Positions 49,143 through 59,631 of a stretch of DNA of 64,000 nt are shown here, piece after piece. The first letter of the stretch is position 1, and each line of letters opens with the position of its first letter. The notes under the pieces were generated by a model that was not told the origin of the DNA, did no database searches, and saw only the letters and a program-made list of their open reading frames with translations. The position numbers and the translations under genes are program-made. The stretch is from assembly GCF_002165255.2 (NCBI RefSeq), contig NZ_CP028561.1:2480001-2544000 (forward strand), read 5' to 3'. The DNA comes from Acinetobacter sp. WCHA45. GTDB lineage: Bacteria; Pseudomonadota; Gammaproteobacteria; Pseudomonadales; Moraxellaceae.

Positions 49143-50201
49143 CTATATTTTTGTTTTACGCTCTTTTTTCACCTGATACATTCTTGCATCGGCTTCATGG
49201 ATTAATGTTGTTGCATCAATATACCCTCCAACATGATCGGTTTGTTTGACACCGATACTCAAGCTAATTGAAGGTTCTATTTGGCGAATATATTGCTCCA
49301 AACGAGGTACAAAACTCTCTATCGCTTGAGACTCTGTACATCTTGGGAAAATGATACAAAATTCATCACCTCCGCATCGAAAACAATGATCATCAAGTCG
49401 AGCAACATAGCGAATACCATCTGCTACTATTTTTAAAATTTGATCGCCACGTGGGTGCCCAAATGTATCGTTGATCATTTTGAAATCATTAATATCAATA
49501 AATACCACCGTCACAGGTTCTAAAGTATGTTCAGCCGTACATATAGTTGCATTCAAAATACTATTTAAATGTCGAACATTCAGTAAACCTGTCAGAGGAT
49601 CAGTTTGTGACAATGCTTCCATTTGTTGTGCGCGATCTTCGAGGACATTGGCATATTGTTCAATTTTCTCTTTAGACGATTTGATTTCACTGACTAAACT
49701 CCAAACATAGGTTTCAACAACTAAAGAAATATCAAACATGAATAGTTTTTCTAGAGTTTGCACAACTTGATGATATTCATCTGTATGTCCAATTTGCTCA
49801 TACACCAAAGTCATTAATCTAGTTTTGAGATGATAAATCGCCGATAAATATAATTTGGGTTCTACACCGATCCGCTTATGCACTAAACCAATCCTTAGAC
49901 GGTTGTTAACGTAATTGGCATCATAAGTCCCAGAAAATAACTCAGTGACGTATTGTCGTTGCGCACGTTGTAAACGAGATAAGGTATCTACATCTCCAAT
50001 CAAAGTTGCAATTTCGGCTACTGAAGTTTGTTGTTGATAAAACTCCATCACAACTTGATCAAATAAAGGCTCAAGCTTTATACCTAATTGAACCAACTGG
50101 AGAAGTTCTTTATTCGTCAACGACAATAAAGATTTTCGATATTCTATTTCCTCTGAGGAAATATGCATTTGTTGCATCAAGGTTTGGTCTGTTGGATTCA
50201 T
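49143..50201 (-). CDS. Globin-coupled diguanylate cyclase (GGDEF)
   Basis: 352 residues: an N-terminal globin sensor (protoglobin) domain from about 15 to 165, with the heme-ligand segment LRIGLVHKRIGVEPKLYL (proximal His within it), a coiled linker (about 170-200) and a GGDEF cyclase domain with DPLTGLLN, FIDINDFKMINDTFGHPRGD and the active-site RCGGDEFCIIFPR. The I-site RxxD five residues before GGDEF is not evident (DDHCFRCGGDEF), so product inhibition may be missing. Predicted to make cyclic-di-GMP in response to oxygen, like DosC. Start taken at the ATG 50201 behind GAGGTG. Confidence 0.88.
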   Translation of the reverse strand: MNPTDQTLMQQMHISSEEIEYRKSLLSLTNKELLQLVQLGIKLEPLFDQVVMEFYQQQTSVAEIATLIGDVDTLSRLQRAQRQYVTELFSGTYDANYVNNRLRIGLVHKRIGVEPKLYLSAIYHLKTRLMTLVYEQIGHTDEYHQVVQTLEKLFMFDISLVVETYVWSLVSEIKSSKEKIEQYANVLEDRAQQMEALSQTDPLTGLLNVRHLNSILNATICTAEHTLEPVTVVFIDINDFKMINDTFGHPRGDQILKIVADGIRYVARLDDHCFRCGGDEFCIIFPRCTESQAIESFVPRLEQYIRQIEPSISLSIGVKQTDHVGGYIDATTLIHEADARMYQVKKERKTKI

Positions 50202-50855
50202 CCTGACACCTCTCATCCCCAAACAAGATTATCGAGAATCGAATTGGATTGATTTTTCAGTTCTATCTTGTTCTAAGTGTGCAAACCATCTTTAGTTAAA
50301 TTCTAGCCTTTATTTTCACTTTCCACTTCAAGCATTAACTAACATTTTTTGTCAGCTGATGACGGTGTTTAAATATGAAAAATAAATGCTGTGAATGTTT
50401 AAAAGAACCACAGCTTCCCTATTTCAAGGTTCTAGCGCTAAATGTGATTTTCTTCTCAAAATGCAGCAAGAAATAGACCAAAATAAAGAATTTGCCTTTG
50501 AACAAATAAAATTTAATATCTATTCCTTTAAGAAAGCACATATTCCACAGTAAATAAGCGTTCTAGATAAATTTATTGTTGTAAGTACTTATGAAGATTA
50601 TTTTATTCATTTCAGCATTTTTTATTTACAATCATCATTATAAACAACAATAAACCATTGATTTAAAATAATTAAAATCACAAAAAGTTATCCATCAAAA
50701 CAATAGATGACCCTAGCGTCACGGCTTGATACAACTTGTTATGTTCTTTTTGGATATAGTTATCGTAAGATTAGCGAAGCATTTTGTGTGCCTATATCCA
50801 CACACACGCTTTTATGACATCAACTCAGAATCCTCCACAACAAGGGAGATCAGGC
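50202..50855. promoter_or_regulatory. Intergenic region and fadBA promoter
   Basis: 654 bases. The distal part (50202-50690) is AT-rich with no gene I can support; a 33-codon frame at 50375-50476 lacks a binding site. From about 50700 to 50785 the sequence is conserved with the region upstream of the transposon fadB (AATAGATGACCC, GCGTCACGGCTTGATACAAC, then GATATAGTTATCGTAAGATT). This marks the likely promoter, with a TATAGT element at 50755-50760, and probable regulator sites. Confidence 0.5.
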
Positions 50856-53009
50856 ATGATCCACGCTGGCAATGCCATTACCGTCCAAATGCTTGCGGAC
50901 GGAATTGCAGAATTCCGCTTTGACTTACAAGGTGAGTCGGTTAATAAATTTAACCGTGCAACCATTGAAGACTTCCAAGCAGCAATTGCTGCAGTTAAAG
51001 CCAATAACGATATTAAAGGCTTAGTTGTTACTTCTGGAAAATCAACATTTATCGTTGGTGCTGACATTACTGAATTCGGCGACAATTTCGCTGCTGGTGA
51101 ACAAGCAATCATTGATTGGCTTATGCCTGTACACGAAATCTTCAATAGCTTTGAAGATTTAGAAATGCCTAAAGTTGCTGCGATCAATGGCATGGCGCTT
51201 GGTGGCGGTTTTGAAATGTGCTTAGTGTGTGACTACCGTGTCATGTCTGAGCAAGCTCAAGTTGGCTTACCAGAAATCAAACTCGGTATCTATCCTGGTT
51301 TTGGTGGTAGCGTACGTTTAAGCCGTTTAATCGGTATCGACAATGCCGTTGAATGGATGGCAATGGCGAATCCTAAGAAGCCAGCTGCTGCACTGAAAGA
51401 TGGTGCTGTAGATGCGGTTGTTGCTGCTGACAAACTTCAAGAAGCTGCTGTTGACTTAGTTAAACAAGCCATTGCTGGTCGTTTGAACTGGAAAGCAAAA
51501 CGTCAAGAAAAATTAGACGCGATTAAATTGAACCCACTTGAACAAATGATGGCGTTCAATACAGCAAAAGGTGCGGTACTTGCAAAAGCAAACCCTGCTC
51601 AATACCCTGCGCCAAAATTATTACTTGACTCATTACAAGCAGGTGCAAGCCTTCCACGTAATGAAGCACTTCAAGCTGAAGCGGCTGGTTTTGCAAAAGC
51701 AGCCATTACACCACAAGCAAATGCGTTAATTGGTCTATTCATCAATGACCAAGTGGTGAAGAAAACTTCGAAGAAATATGAAAAAGGTGCACACCCTGTA
51801 AACCAAGCGGCTGTATTGGGCGCGGGTATCATGGGTGGTGGTATTGCTTACCAAGCGGCAAGCAAAGGCACACCAATCATCATGAAAGACATTGGTAATC
51901 CGCAACTTGCTTTGGGTATGAAAGAAGCCAATGGCTTACTCACCAAACAAGTTGAACGTAAGAAGATGAAACCTGCTCAAATGGGTGAAACTCTTGCGCG
52001 CATCCGCCCTACTTTAAGCTATGACGAGTTTAAAGAAGTGGACATCGTGATTGAAGCAGTAACTGAAAATCCAAAAGTAAAAGGCATTGTACTTGCTGAA
52101 ACTGAGAAGAATGTTCGTGACAACACGATCATTGCTTCAAATACTTCAACAATTTCAATCACACGTTTGGCTGAAAACCTACAACGTCCTGAAAACTTCG
52201 TGGGTATGCACTTCTTTAACCCAGTACACATGATGCCATTGGTAGAAGTGATCCGTGGTGAGAAGACTTCGGCTGAAGCGATTGCGACCACGGTTGTTCT
52301 TGCTCAGAAAATGGGTAAAACACCAATCGTTGTGAACGACTGCCCAGGTTTCCTTGTAAACCGCGTCTTGTTCCCTTACTTCGGTGCATTTGACCTTCTA
52401 TTGAAAGACGGTGCTGACTTCCAACAAGTCGACAAAGTGATGGAAAAATTCGGCTGGCCTATGGGTCCTGCTTACCTAATCGACGTTGTTGGTATCGACA
52501 CGGGCGTTCACGGTGCAGAAGTGATGGCTGAAGGTTTCCCTGACCGTATGAAGCCAGACTTCAAAGGTTCAATCGAAATCATGTACGAAAACAAACGTTT
52601 GGGTCAAAAGAACGACGTTGGTTTCTACAAATACGAACTTGACCGTAAAGGCAAAAAAGCCAAAGTGGTTGATCCAACTGCGTATGAGCTTGTTGCTACT
52701 GTGGCAACTGCAGAAAAACGCGAGTTTGATGCTCAAGAAATCATTGACCGTATGATGCTTGCTTTCTGTAACGAAACTGTTCGTTGCCTAGAAGACAACA
52801 TCGTAGCGACTGCTTCTGAAGCAGACATGGCGATGATTATGGGTGTAGGTTTCCCTCCATTCCGTGGTGGTCCATGCCGTTACATCGACCAAACTGGTGT
52901 TGCTGAATACGTTGCACTTTGCGACAAATACGCACACTTAGGTAAGGCTTATGAAGCGCCACAAATGTTGCGTGACATGGCTGCTAACAACAAAAAATTC
53001 TACGGTTAA
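50856..53009 (+). CDS. fadB: Fatty acid oxidation complex alpha subunit FadB, second copy
   Basis: 717-residue enoyl-CoA hydratase / 3-hydroxyacyl-CoA dehydrogenase, the probable resident copy because it sits among chromosomal genes and has a complete promoter and operon terminator. Start at the ATG 50856 after GGGAGATCAGGC; the frame extends 24 codons upstream but those are not family sequence. Domains and catalytic motifs are as in the transposon copy, for example [17 protein letters not shown] in the crotonase domain and [17 protein letters not shown] in the dehydrogenase. From codon 257 onward it is identical to the transposon copy. Confidence 0.96.
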   Translation: MIHAGNAITVQMLADGIAEFRFDLQGESVNKFNRATIEDFQAAIAAVKANNDIKGLVVTSGKSTFIVGADITEFGDNFAAGEQAIIDWLMPVHEIFNSFEDLEMPKVAAINGMALGGGFEMCLVCDYRVMSEQAQVGLPEIKLGIYPGFGGSVRLSRLIGIDNAVEWMAMANPKKPAAALKDGAVDAVVAADKLQEAAVDLVKQAIAGRLNWKAKRQEKLDAIKLNPLEQMMAFNTAKGAVLAKANPAQYPAPKLLLDSLQAGASLPRNEALQAEAAGFAKAAITPQANALIGLFINDQVVKKTSKKYEKGAHPVNQAAVLGAGIMGGGIAYQAASKGTPIIMKDIGNPQLALGMKEANGLLTKQVERKKMKPAQMGETLARIRPTLSYDEFKEVDIVIEAVTENPKVKGIVLAETEKNVRDNTIIASNTSTISITRLAENLQRPENFVGMHFFNPVHMMPLVEVIRGEKTSAEAIATTVVLAQKMGKTPIVVNDCPGFLVNRVLFPYFGAFDLLLKDGADFQQVDKVMEKFGWPMGPAYLIDVVGIDTGVHGAEVMAEGFPDRMKPDFKGSIEIMYENKRLGQKNDVGFYKYELDRKGKKAKVVDPTAYELVATVATAEKREFDAQEIIDRMMLAFCNETVRCLEDNIVATASEADMAMIMGVGFPPFRGGPCRYIDQTGVAEYVALCDKYAHLGKAYEAPQMLRDMAANNKKFYG

Positions 53010-53021
53010 GGAGCGACGTGA

Positions 53022-54194
<1,173 letters not shown>

Positions 54195-54213
54195 TCGACA
54201 CTGAGATAAAGAG

Positions 54214-54244
54214 AAAATCCCCGCTATATGCGGGGATTTTTATC
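54214..54244. terminator. Rho-independent terminator after fadA
   Basis: AAAATCCCCGC/GCGGGGATTTT with a 5-nt loop and T-runs on both strands; it serves fadBA and the convergent gene at 54262. Confidence 0.9.
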
Positions 54245-54261
54245 TTATTCAATGATATAAG

Positions 54262-54762
54262 CTATGGTTGTCTAAAATCTTTTAAACCATTTTGAATTTG
54301 CTGCTGTAATAGCAAAATATCATTCAAATTGACTTTAATCGAACCATCACGAATGCCATCAATATTGTTTCGATTTATATTAAGTGGCTCTAATATTTTA
54401 AATACACCATTAGTTGGATCAGATGATTGAAAACCTGAGGCCACCGCTAGAATATACTCTTGTAACCCAGGTGAAACTTGAGATAAGCCTGACTGCACCT
54501 TTGGTTCAAATTCAACTGCACTGATATTCTCAGGAATTTCTGCATTCTGCATATCAGTATGAGTTTTATAAATACGATGCTGAAGTGCTTGACGTACTTT
54601 TTTATCTTCTTGAAATGGAGTGGGTCCTACAACTTCTTCACGTAATTCAGATTCAGCCATAATACGAATGGTTGGTAAAGTTTCAACCTCTTCGGCATGT
54701 ACTGCTGAAAATCCAACCAAAGTAAATGCCATCATCAGCGCTGATCGTTTTAGAAAGTTCAT
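54262..54762 (-). CDS. Hypothetical exported protein
   Basis: 166 residues from the ATG at 54762 (MNFLKRSALMM), which has TTGGAGCAAG upstream. A clear signal peptide (ALMMAFTLVGFSAVHA, cleavage before EEVETLP) points to the periplasm. The mature part is polar and helical with LREEVVGPTPFQEDKKVRQALQHRIYK, and it ends in a Gln/Leu-rich helix (DILLLQQQIQNGLKDF). I do not recognise a domain. It converges on fadA and shares its bidirectional terminator. Probably conserved within Acinetobacter, but its function is unknown. Confidence 0.7.
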   Translation of the reverse strand: MNFLKRSALMMAFTLVGFSAVHAEEVETLPTIRIMAESELREEVVGPTPFQEDKKVRQALQHRIYKTHTDMQNAEIPENISAVEFEPKVQSGLSQVSPGLQEYILAVASGFQSSDPTNGVFKILEPLNINRNNIDGIRDGSIKVNLNDILLLQQQIQNGLKDFRQP

Positions 54763-55051
54763 CACTTGCTCCAAAAATCATTCACCATAAACATTGAATA
54801 AAAATAGCTATAAATTAAGCCTACAATAAAGTGATATTGAATTCTGTATCACTCTGATAAACGGTAAATAGGATTATTTTTTTGAACGTAAGATAAAATG
54901 AGCGAATCAAACAATGTGTCTGATCTTTGTAAAATGAATAGATAAAAGAGGAAAAAATCTCGCATAAGCTCGTTTTTTTGATTACTGTGCTCGAGTGAAT
55001 TTATAAATATTGATTATTTTATATACTTTAAAAAGTGATTAGGAGAAATGG

Positions 55052-55750
55052 ATGATTTCAACTCTAATTAAAATGACTACAGCAATATCGATTACAGGAT
55101 TATGTTTAGCAGGTTGTGCAACCAAAACCCTTATTACCAAAGACAGTAAAGCTTATATTCGCACAACCAAGGTTACTTTGGTTGAAGATAGTGTCATTGC
55201 ATTTGGAAGACCTGCTCAACAATCTGCAAATTTACCTAAAGATAGTCTCGTAATCGCAGGGCAAAAGAATAGCTATATCCTTACCCAAGGTGGATCTCAA
55301 TTTGTGAGTTTAATCACAAAGCTCGACCCCAAAAATATTCAAATTACACGTGAGCTAAGCTTTTATTCTGAAAAAAATGATGGCAATTTTTCAGGCACAC
55401 TCCCCCTTTCATATATAAAACTAAAAGAAGACTTGAGCAAAAAAGATTTAGAGTTTTTCATTGAGAATGGTGCGAGAGAATGTTCTTCTTCAAGTGATGA
55501 ACGTATGCAAGCTCAACGCTTCTGTTTCGATATCAAACTCGCTGGTGTTGTTTATCCTACTGCAAATAATCTAAGCTCACTCAAAGCATTAAGTAAGCCT
55601 TACCAAATCTCTATCTATACCAATAAAGAAGAAAGTTATAAATCAAAATCAGGTATGAATCCTTTGGAAAAACTGGTATTGCTCCCTTTTGCCGTGGCGA
55701 TTGATGTGGTGAGTCTACCTTTCCAAGCAGCAGAAAAGATCTTTGATTAA
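55052..55750 (+). CDS. Hypothetical lipoprotein
   Basis: 232 residues with a lipoprotein signal: a hydrophobic stretch then LCLAGCATK, the Cys being the predicted lipidation site at about residue 22. The mature region alternates beta-like segments (ITRELSFYSEKNDGNFSGTLPLSYIKL) and has a pair of cysteines (ECSSSSDERMQAQRFCFD). The C-terminal sequence PLEKLVLLPFAVAIDVVSLPFQAAEKIF is hydrophobic and resembles the tail of YceK/YidQ-type small lipoproteins, though the overall match is uncertain. Start follows GATTAGGAGAAATGG. Function unknown; probably anchored in the outer membrane. Confidence 0.7.
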   Translation: MISTLIKMTTAISITGLCLAGCATKTLITKDSKAYIRTTKVTLVEDSVIAFGRPAQQSANLPKDSLVIAGQKNSYILTQGGSQFVSLITKLDPKNIQITRELSFYSEKNDGNFSGTLPLSYIKLKEDLSKKDLEFFIENGARECSSSSDERMQAQRFCFDIKLAGVVYPTANNLSSLKALSKPYQISIYTNKEESYKSKSGMNPLEKLVLLPFAVAIDVVSLPFQAAEKIFD

Positions 55751-55808
55751 GCTTAAGCTCGAACTCAGTCATGCAATGATGTATACAAGGCATCATTGCA
55801 TCACGAAA

Positions 55809-56558
55809 TTATAATTCTTCATCTAATACTGCAACATTGTTTTGCTTAATTTTATCCATCTTCTGATTTAATCTGAGCACATCTTGATAAAGCGCATTAA
55901 ACTTTTTGACTTGTGCTGTTTCCTTAAAAAGAATCTTGTTATCTTCTCTTTGCCAAGGATCAGTTTTTAACATATCAAACATCGCTTGTGCTTTCTCAAT
56001 CACGTGTTGTTCAATCGGAAAAATGTCATGCGCCTTGTCTGTTTTCAGGTTATTTTGCAGTTTTTCTTGTAAAGATTTTCTCATTTCATGATGAATGGCG
56101 AGATTTTTTGCTTGTTCAAGTGAATCTGCCTGTATTTTCTGTCTCTTTATTCCATATTCAGTCGAGATTTTTCGCACATCCTGAAGCATCTTTTCAGTCT
56201 CACGATAACTTTTTTGACGGTCTAGATCTAAACGTTCGACATCTAGAAAAGTATCCCAATTTGCTGCTTTGAGTTGTCTTAAATAAGCGTTTCTTGCCTC
56301 AACATTTTGCATCCAATAACTAAGTAGAAACTCGGACATCAACTTATAATCACCAGATAAACGATCATCATGTACGTTGAGTTGTATAGGCTTGCTCCAA
56401 TCCTGCGCTTGATCATAGAGCCCACGCATTTTTTCAGCCATAACAATTTCAAACATTTGTTCGGTATTGGCTGCATTTTGCTTTAAGCGATATTGATAGA
56501 AAAAGAATGTACCCAAACAAATCACGACGGCAGTTAAAAATAATAAAAAACGGCGCAT
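55809..56558 (-). CDS. Hypothetical membrane-anchored periplasmic protein
   Basis: 249 residues with one N-terminal helix (FLLFLTAVVICLGTFFFYQYRL) and no good cleavage site, so it is likely an inner-membrane anchor. The rest is almost entirely charged helix, rich in Lys, Gln, Glu and Asp (SYRETEKMLQDVRKISTEYG, KKFNALYQDVLRLNQKMDKI), suggesting coiled coil. No known domain recognised. It is convergent with the lipoprotein gene and ends 58 bases from it. Function unknown. Confidence 0.65.
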   Translation of the reverse strand: MRRFLLFLTAVVICLGTFFFYQYRLKQNAANTEQMFEIVMAEKMRGLYDQAQDWSKPIQLNVHDDRLSGDYKLMSEFLLSYWMQNVEARNAYLRQLKAANWDTFLDVERLDLDRQKSYRETEKMLQDVRKISTEYGIKRQKIQADSLEQAKNLAIHHEMRKSLQEKLQNNLKTDKAHDIFPIEQHVIEKAQAMFDMLKTDPWQREDNKILFKETAQVKKFNALYQDVLRLNQKMDKIKQNNVAVLDEEL

Positions 56559-56734
56559 ATAGCCTCCAAGTATATTTATATTTTTTATGTTTTGACTTTA
56601 AGCTTAATCAGTCAAACATAGACTGTTAATTGATTTTTATTTCATTTTTCGTAACGGAGCATTACATTTTCATCGCTTTAAATTTCGTACTTTCGCCCCT
56701 ATTATCAAATCAACTGAAATTGTAGAGATATGCC

Positions 56735-57430
56735 ATGCGCGTAGATATTTGGTCAGATGTCGTTTGCCCTTTTTGTTATATTGGGAAAAAGCGTCTTGAA
56801 CATGTTGCTGAACAAGCAGGAATTGAGCTTGATATTCATTGGCATAGCTTTGAACTCGATCCAGATGCACCTGCCAAACATGAGACTTCGAATACGGAAC
56901 GCTTAGCAAAGAAATATGGGCGTAGCTTTGCTGACATGGAAGAAATGGAACGTAATGTTGCGGCTATGGCAGCGACTGAAGGCATTGATTTTCAATGGCA
57001 AAAAGCCAATTCAGGCAACAGCTTTAATGCACACCGTATTATCCATTTGGCTCAAAGCAAAGGTTTGGGTAACGAAGCAAAAGAAGCTTTTTTTCATGCT
57101 TATATGACTGAAGGTCTTGCAATTGGTGAACGTGAAGTGGTTGAAGAAATCGCTTCACGGATTGGTTTGGATCATGCTGAAGTCGAGTATGTATTGAATT
57201 CAGATGAACTGGCAGATTTTGTTCGCCATGATGAAAAAATTGCACATGAGCAATTAAATGTAACGGGTGTACCCTTTTTTGTTTTTGATCAAAAACTAGC
57301 ACTTTCAGGCGCACAACCGCGTGAAATTTTCTTACAGGCATTACAACAAGCTCAATCCGCTTCTACAGAAGAAGTTCAGCAAACAGATGCGGCTCAATGT
57401 AGCGATGATCAATGCGAAATTAAGCCCTAA
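56735..57430 (+). CDS. DsbA-family oxidoreductase (FrnE-like)
   Basis: 231 residues with a thioredoxin fold interrupted by a helical insert, as in DsbA/FrnE proteins. The redox motif CPFC is at residues 11-14 (SDVVCPFCYIGKKRLE), then WHSFELDPDAP, SFNAHRIIHLAQ and the cis-Pro loop NVTGVPFFVFDQKLALSGAQP. There is no signal peptide, so it acts in the cytoplasm. The C-terminus carries two more cysteines (AAQCSDDQCEIKP), a feature seen in some FrnE homologues that have a second CxnC site. Possible role in oxidative stress or 2-hydroxychromene-type isomerisation. Confidence 0.88.
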   Translation: MRVDIWSDVVCPFCYIGKKRLEHVAEQAGIELDIHWHSFELDPDAPAKHETSNTERLAKKYGRSFADMEEMERNVAAMAATEGIDFQWQKANSGNSFNAHRIIHLAQSKGLGNEAKEAFFHAYMTEGLAIGEREVVEEIASRIGLDHAEVEYVLNSDELADFVRHDEKIAHEQLNVTGVPFFVFDQKLALSGAQPREIFLQALQQAQSASTEEVQQTDAAQCSDDQCEIKP

Positions 57431-57823
57431 CAAGCTAGCTAAAATACAAGCTTCAGCAACTGTCTGAAGCTTGTGTGCAGCGAACTATTCAAACTAGATG
57501 TGATGGTTACGTCACCTATTATCTTAAAAAGCATACCGTTTATCTCTAGTGGTAAATTCTGTAACAAACTAAGTATTTTATTGATCAACTTTTAACTAAA
57601 AAAAATGTGATTAAAATCACACTAAAGCGATAGATTTATAGATATACTTCCCCAGTGCGATCTATTTATCCGATTTATTGTTTTAAAATGTTGATACTTT
57701 GAAAGCCAAAACATGATCAAAATCTCTATTTGGAATAACTAAATGAGATTTTTTACTAACTTGCAGTCTATAGATTTTGCATATTTTTCTTCTATAATCG
57801 TCATAAAGTGACATTCTTTTGTT
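57431..57823. other. Intergenic region between the FrnE-like gene and the unknown gene pair
   Basis: 393 bases. Near its start an 11-bp perfect stem ACAAGCTTCAG/CTGAAGCTTGT (57446-57474, 7-nt loop) may end transcription, though it lacks a T-run. The rest is AT-rich and must hold the promoter of the next two genes; nothing else is recognisable. Confidence 0.4.
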
Positions 57824-58009
57824 ATGAAAATTCAAGAGTTACAAGCCCTGATAAATGGTCAGATTCAACCCGAACAAATATGTATTGAGCAACTTGTAGC
57901 CTTGGCTAGACAGCATAATTTGACGAATACATCTGAATACAAACTGTTAGATGATGCTGTGAATATTGTACTTATTCATTATTTAAAACAGGCTCAAGCC
58001 TATCTCTAA
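57824..58009 (+). CDS. Small hypothetical protein
   Basis: 61 residues, acidic and helical: an opening MKIQELQALINGQIQPEQ, then CIEQLVALARQHNLTNTSEY and a hydrophobic ending NIVLIHYLKQAQAYL. No clear Shine-Dalgarno sequence. It lies 11 bases upstream of the 479-residue gene on the same strand, so they are probably co-expressed and may act together. No domain recognised, no membrane segment certain. Confidence 0.6.
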   Translation: MKIQELQALINGQIQPEQICIEQLVALARQHNLTNTSEYKLLDDAVNIVLIHYLKQAQAYL

Positions 58010-58020
58010 GGAAACTATCA

Positions 58021-59460
58021 ATGGACGTATTAGAGAAAGCATTATTGGTTGATGAGCTCAAACATCTGATTGTTGGGCTAAACAACGATAAAAACTCACT
58101 TTTTGAGATCGCAAAATCAAAGCAACGTATTAAGGATATTTGTGCTTCTTGTGACGATCCATTGTTTCAAGAACAACTCACTCCATTTAAAGAATTTATT
58201 CAACAAGAAGAATTTTCGGCTGAAGAATTAGAAAGCTTTGGGTATGCACTCACTTATCGCGGAACATTTAAATTTATGGGGCATGTTGAACATGCTTTAT
58301 TTGCATCAGGCGACATGGGATGGGCAGCTTTACGTCAGTCACAGCATTGGCAAATTTGGGTTATTCGTCCTGCATTGTCTTTTATAAAGAGCCCTTGGTT
58401 TACATCTACTCGACAAGCACTTGAATGGATTCAAACGAGTACAAGTGATTATATAAAAACAGATGATGAACTCAAAAGTCTTATTCCTGTTTTAGAGCCA
58501 ATTCATCAAACTTCAACAAATTTATCATTAGATTCAAATCAGACAATTCACAAGGACAGATTATCTGCTATGAGAGAAGAAACTGCGAATTTTGAAGCAC
58601 AACTCGAAGCAATTATTCAGGAAAGAATTCAATCTGTACCCAATACTCCAACACCAAGTATTCCAACGGTCGCAAAGCCTAAACCAAGTTTTAGACAAAA
58701 TGTGCGTCCTGTTGCAAATCTAAATAAAGCGAAACCTGTTGCACTAAAAGATTTTAATTTAGATGGACTCGTATGTCGCTTAGAGCGTATCGATCCTAAA
58801 ACATTTCCATCTTTATATCGTGTAGAGCTACACGATGAGATTAATCAAAATATTAAAATTGATTGGTTATATTTAAAAGCTGAGAATGACGTTCAACCTG
58901 TTTGGGAAACAGCTCAAATCTTTGTTGCTGAACAGCTTTATGCTCAAGGACAGTTTTCACATTATGTCGTCCTTATTGGTACTCATAGTGTCGAATATGC
59001 TGCAACAATCTTACAAGCTTATACAGACAAACGTCATACTCAAACAAGCTCGATTCATCAAACAGACTGGGTTATTTTTAAACAACATTACCACCAACAT
59101 GAAACACTATTTAATGAATGCATCATGAATGGTCATACAGTTTGGCAACGTGATGAAGATGCTTATCCATATATTCCAGCATCATTTATCAATACACAGA
59201 AGTTCATTCCTTTTGATGAAACAGCGGCTAATTTCCTTACACCAATTATTCTGTTAAAAGAACGTCAAAAAATTCGTGTGATACATGGCTTAGAACGCAT
59301 CAAACTTTCCTCTGAAGACCAAGCCTATCCATTCTTATTACTTGATCGTACAAATGGCTATACATGGCAATTGATTCGACAAGTGATTAGTAGTTTAGCT
59401 CAACCGATCTCAGTCCACGCCTTGTATGATGCTTTAGCTAAGGCGGACGTTTCAGCATAA
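58021..59460 (+). CDS. Hypothetical two-part protein
   Basis: 479 residues, cytoplasmic by absence of signal or membrane helices. The N-terminal about 150 residues are helical and include FKFMGHVEHALFASGDMGW and WQIWVIRPALSFIKSPWF. A Pro/Thr/Lys-rich linker (about 205-245, PNTPTPSIPTVAKPKPSF) follows. The C-terminal half is compact: LICLERIDPKTFPSLYRVEL-like strands, then ETAANFLTPIILLKERQKIRVIHGLERIKL, which faintly recalls ParB-type or partner-binding motifs. I cannot assign a family. An AAGGAAAC sequence precedes the ATG, and a strong terminator follows. Possible partner: the 61-residue gene upstream. Confidence 0.65.
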   Translation: MDVLEKALLVDELKHLIVGLNNDKNSLFEIAKSKQRIKDICASCDDPLFQEQLTPFKEFIQQEEFSAEELESFGYALTYRGTFKFMGHVEHALFASGDMGWAALRQSQHWQIWVIRPALSFIKSPWFTSTRQALEWIQTSTSDYIKTDDELKSLIPVLEPIHQTSTNLSLDSNQTIHKDRLSAMREETANFEAQLEAIIQERIQSVPNTPTPSIPTVAKPKPSFRQNVRPVANLNKAKPVALKDFNLDGLVCRLERIDPKTFPSLYRVELHDEINQNIKIDWLYLKAENDVQPVWETAQIFVAEQLYAQGQFSHYVVLIGTHSVEYAATILQAYTDKRHTQTSSIHQTDWVIFKQHYHQHETLFNECIMNGHTVWQRDEDAYPYIPASFINTQKFIPFDETAANFLTPIILLKERQKIRVIHGLERIKLSSEDQAYPFLLLDRTNGYTWQLIRQVISSLAQPISVHALYDALAKADVSA

Positions 59461-59485
59461 CAAAAATCTATCACAAGATTTATAT

Positions 59486-59520
59486 AGCCACATTCATCTC
59501 AGAATGTGGCTTATTTTTTT
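59486..59520 (+). terminator. Rho-independent terminator after the 479-residue gene
   Basis: Perfect 10-bp stem AGCCACATTC/GAATGTGGCT, 6-nt loop, then TATTTTTTT, 25 bases past the stop. Confidence 0.9.
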
Positions 59521-59631
59521 AAAGTTTATTTGTATAGCTCTCTGATAAATTGCTGTTTTTTGTGTCTAAATATTGATTTTAATAACGAAATAATAAAGAG
59601 TGAAAAGAAGAACAATATATAAGCTTAAATT

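Noticed and set aside
50375..50476. 33-codon Cys-containing frame upstream of fadB
   Set aside because: No ribosome binding site and no sign of conservation visible from one sequence.
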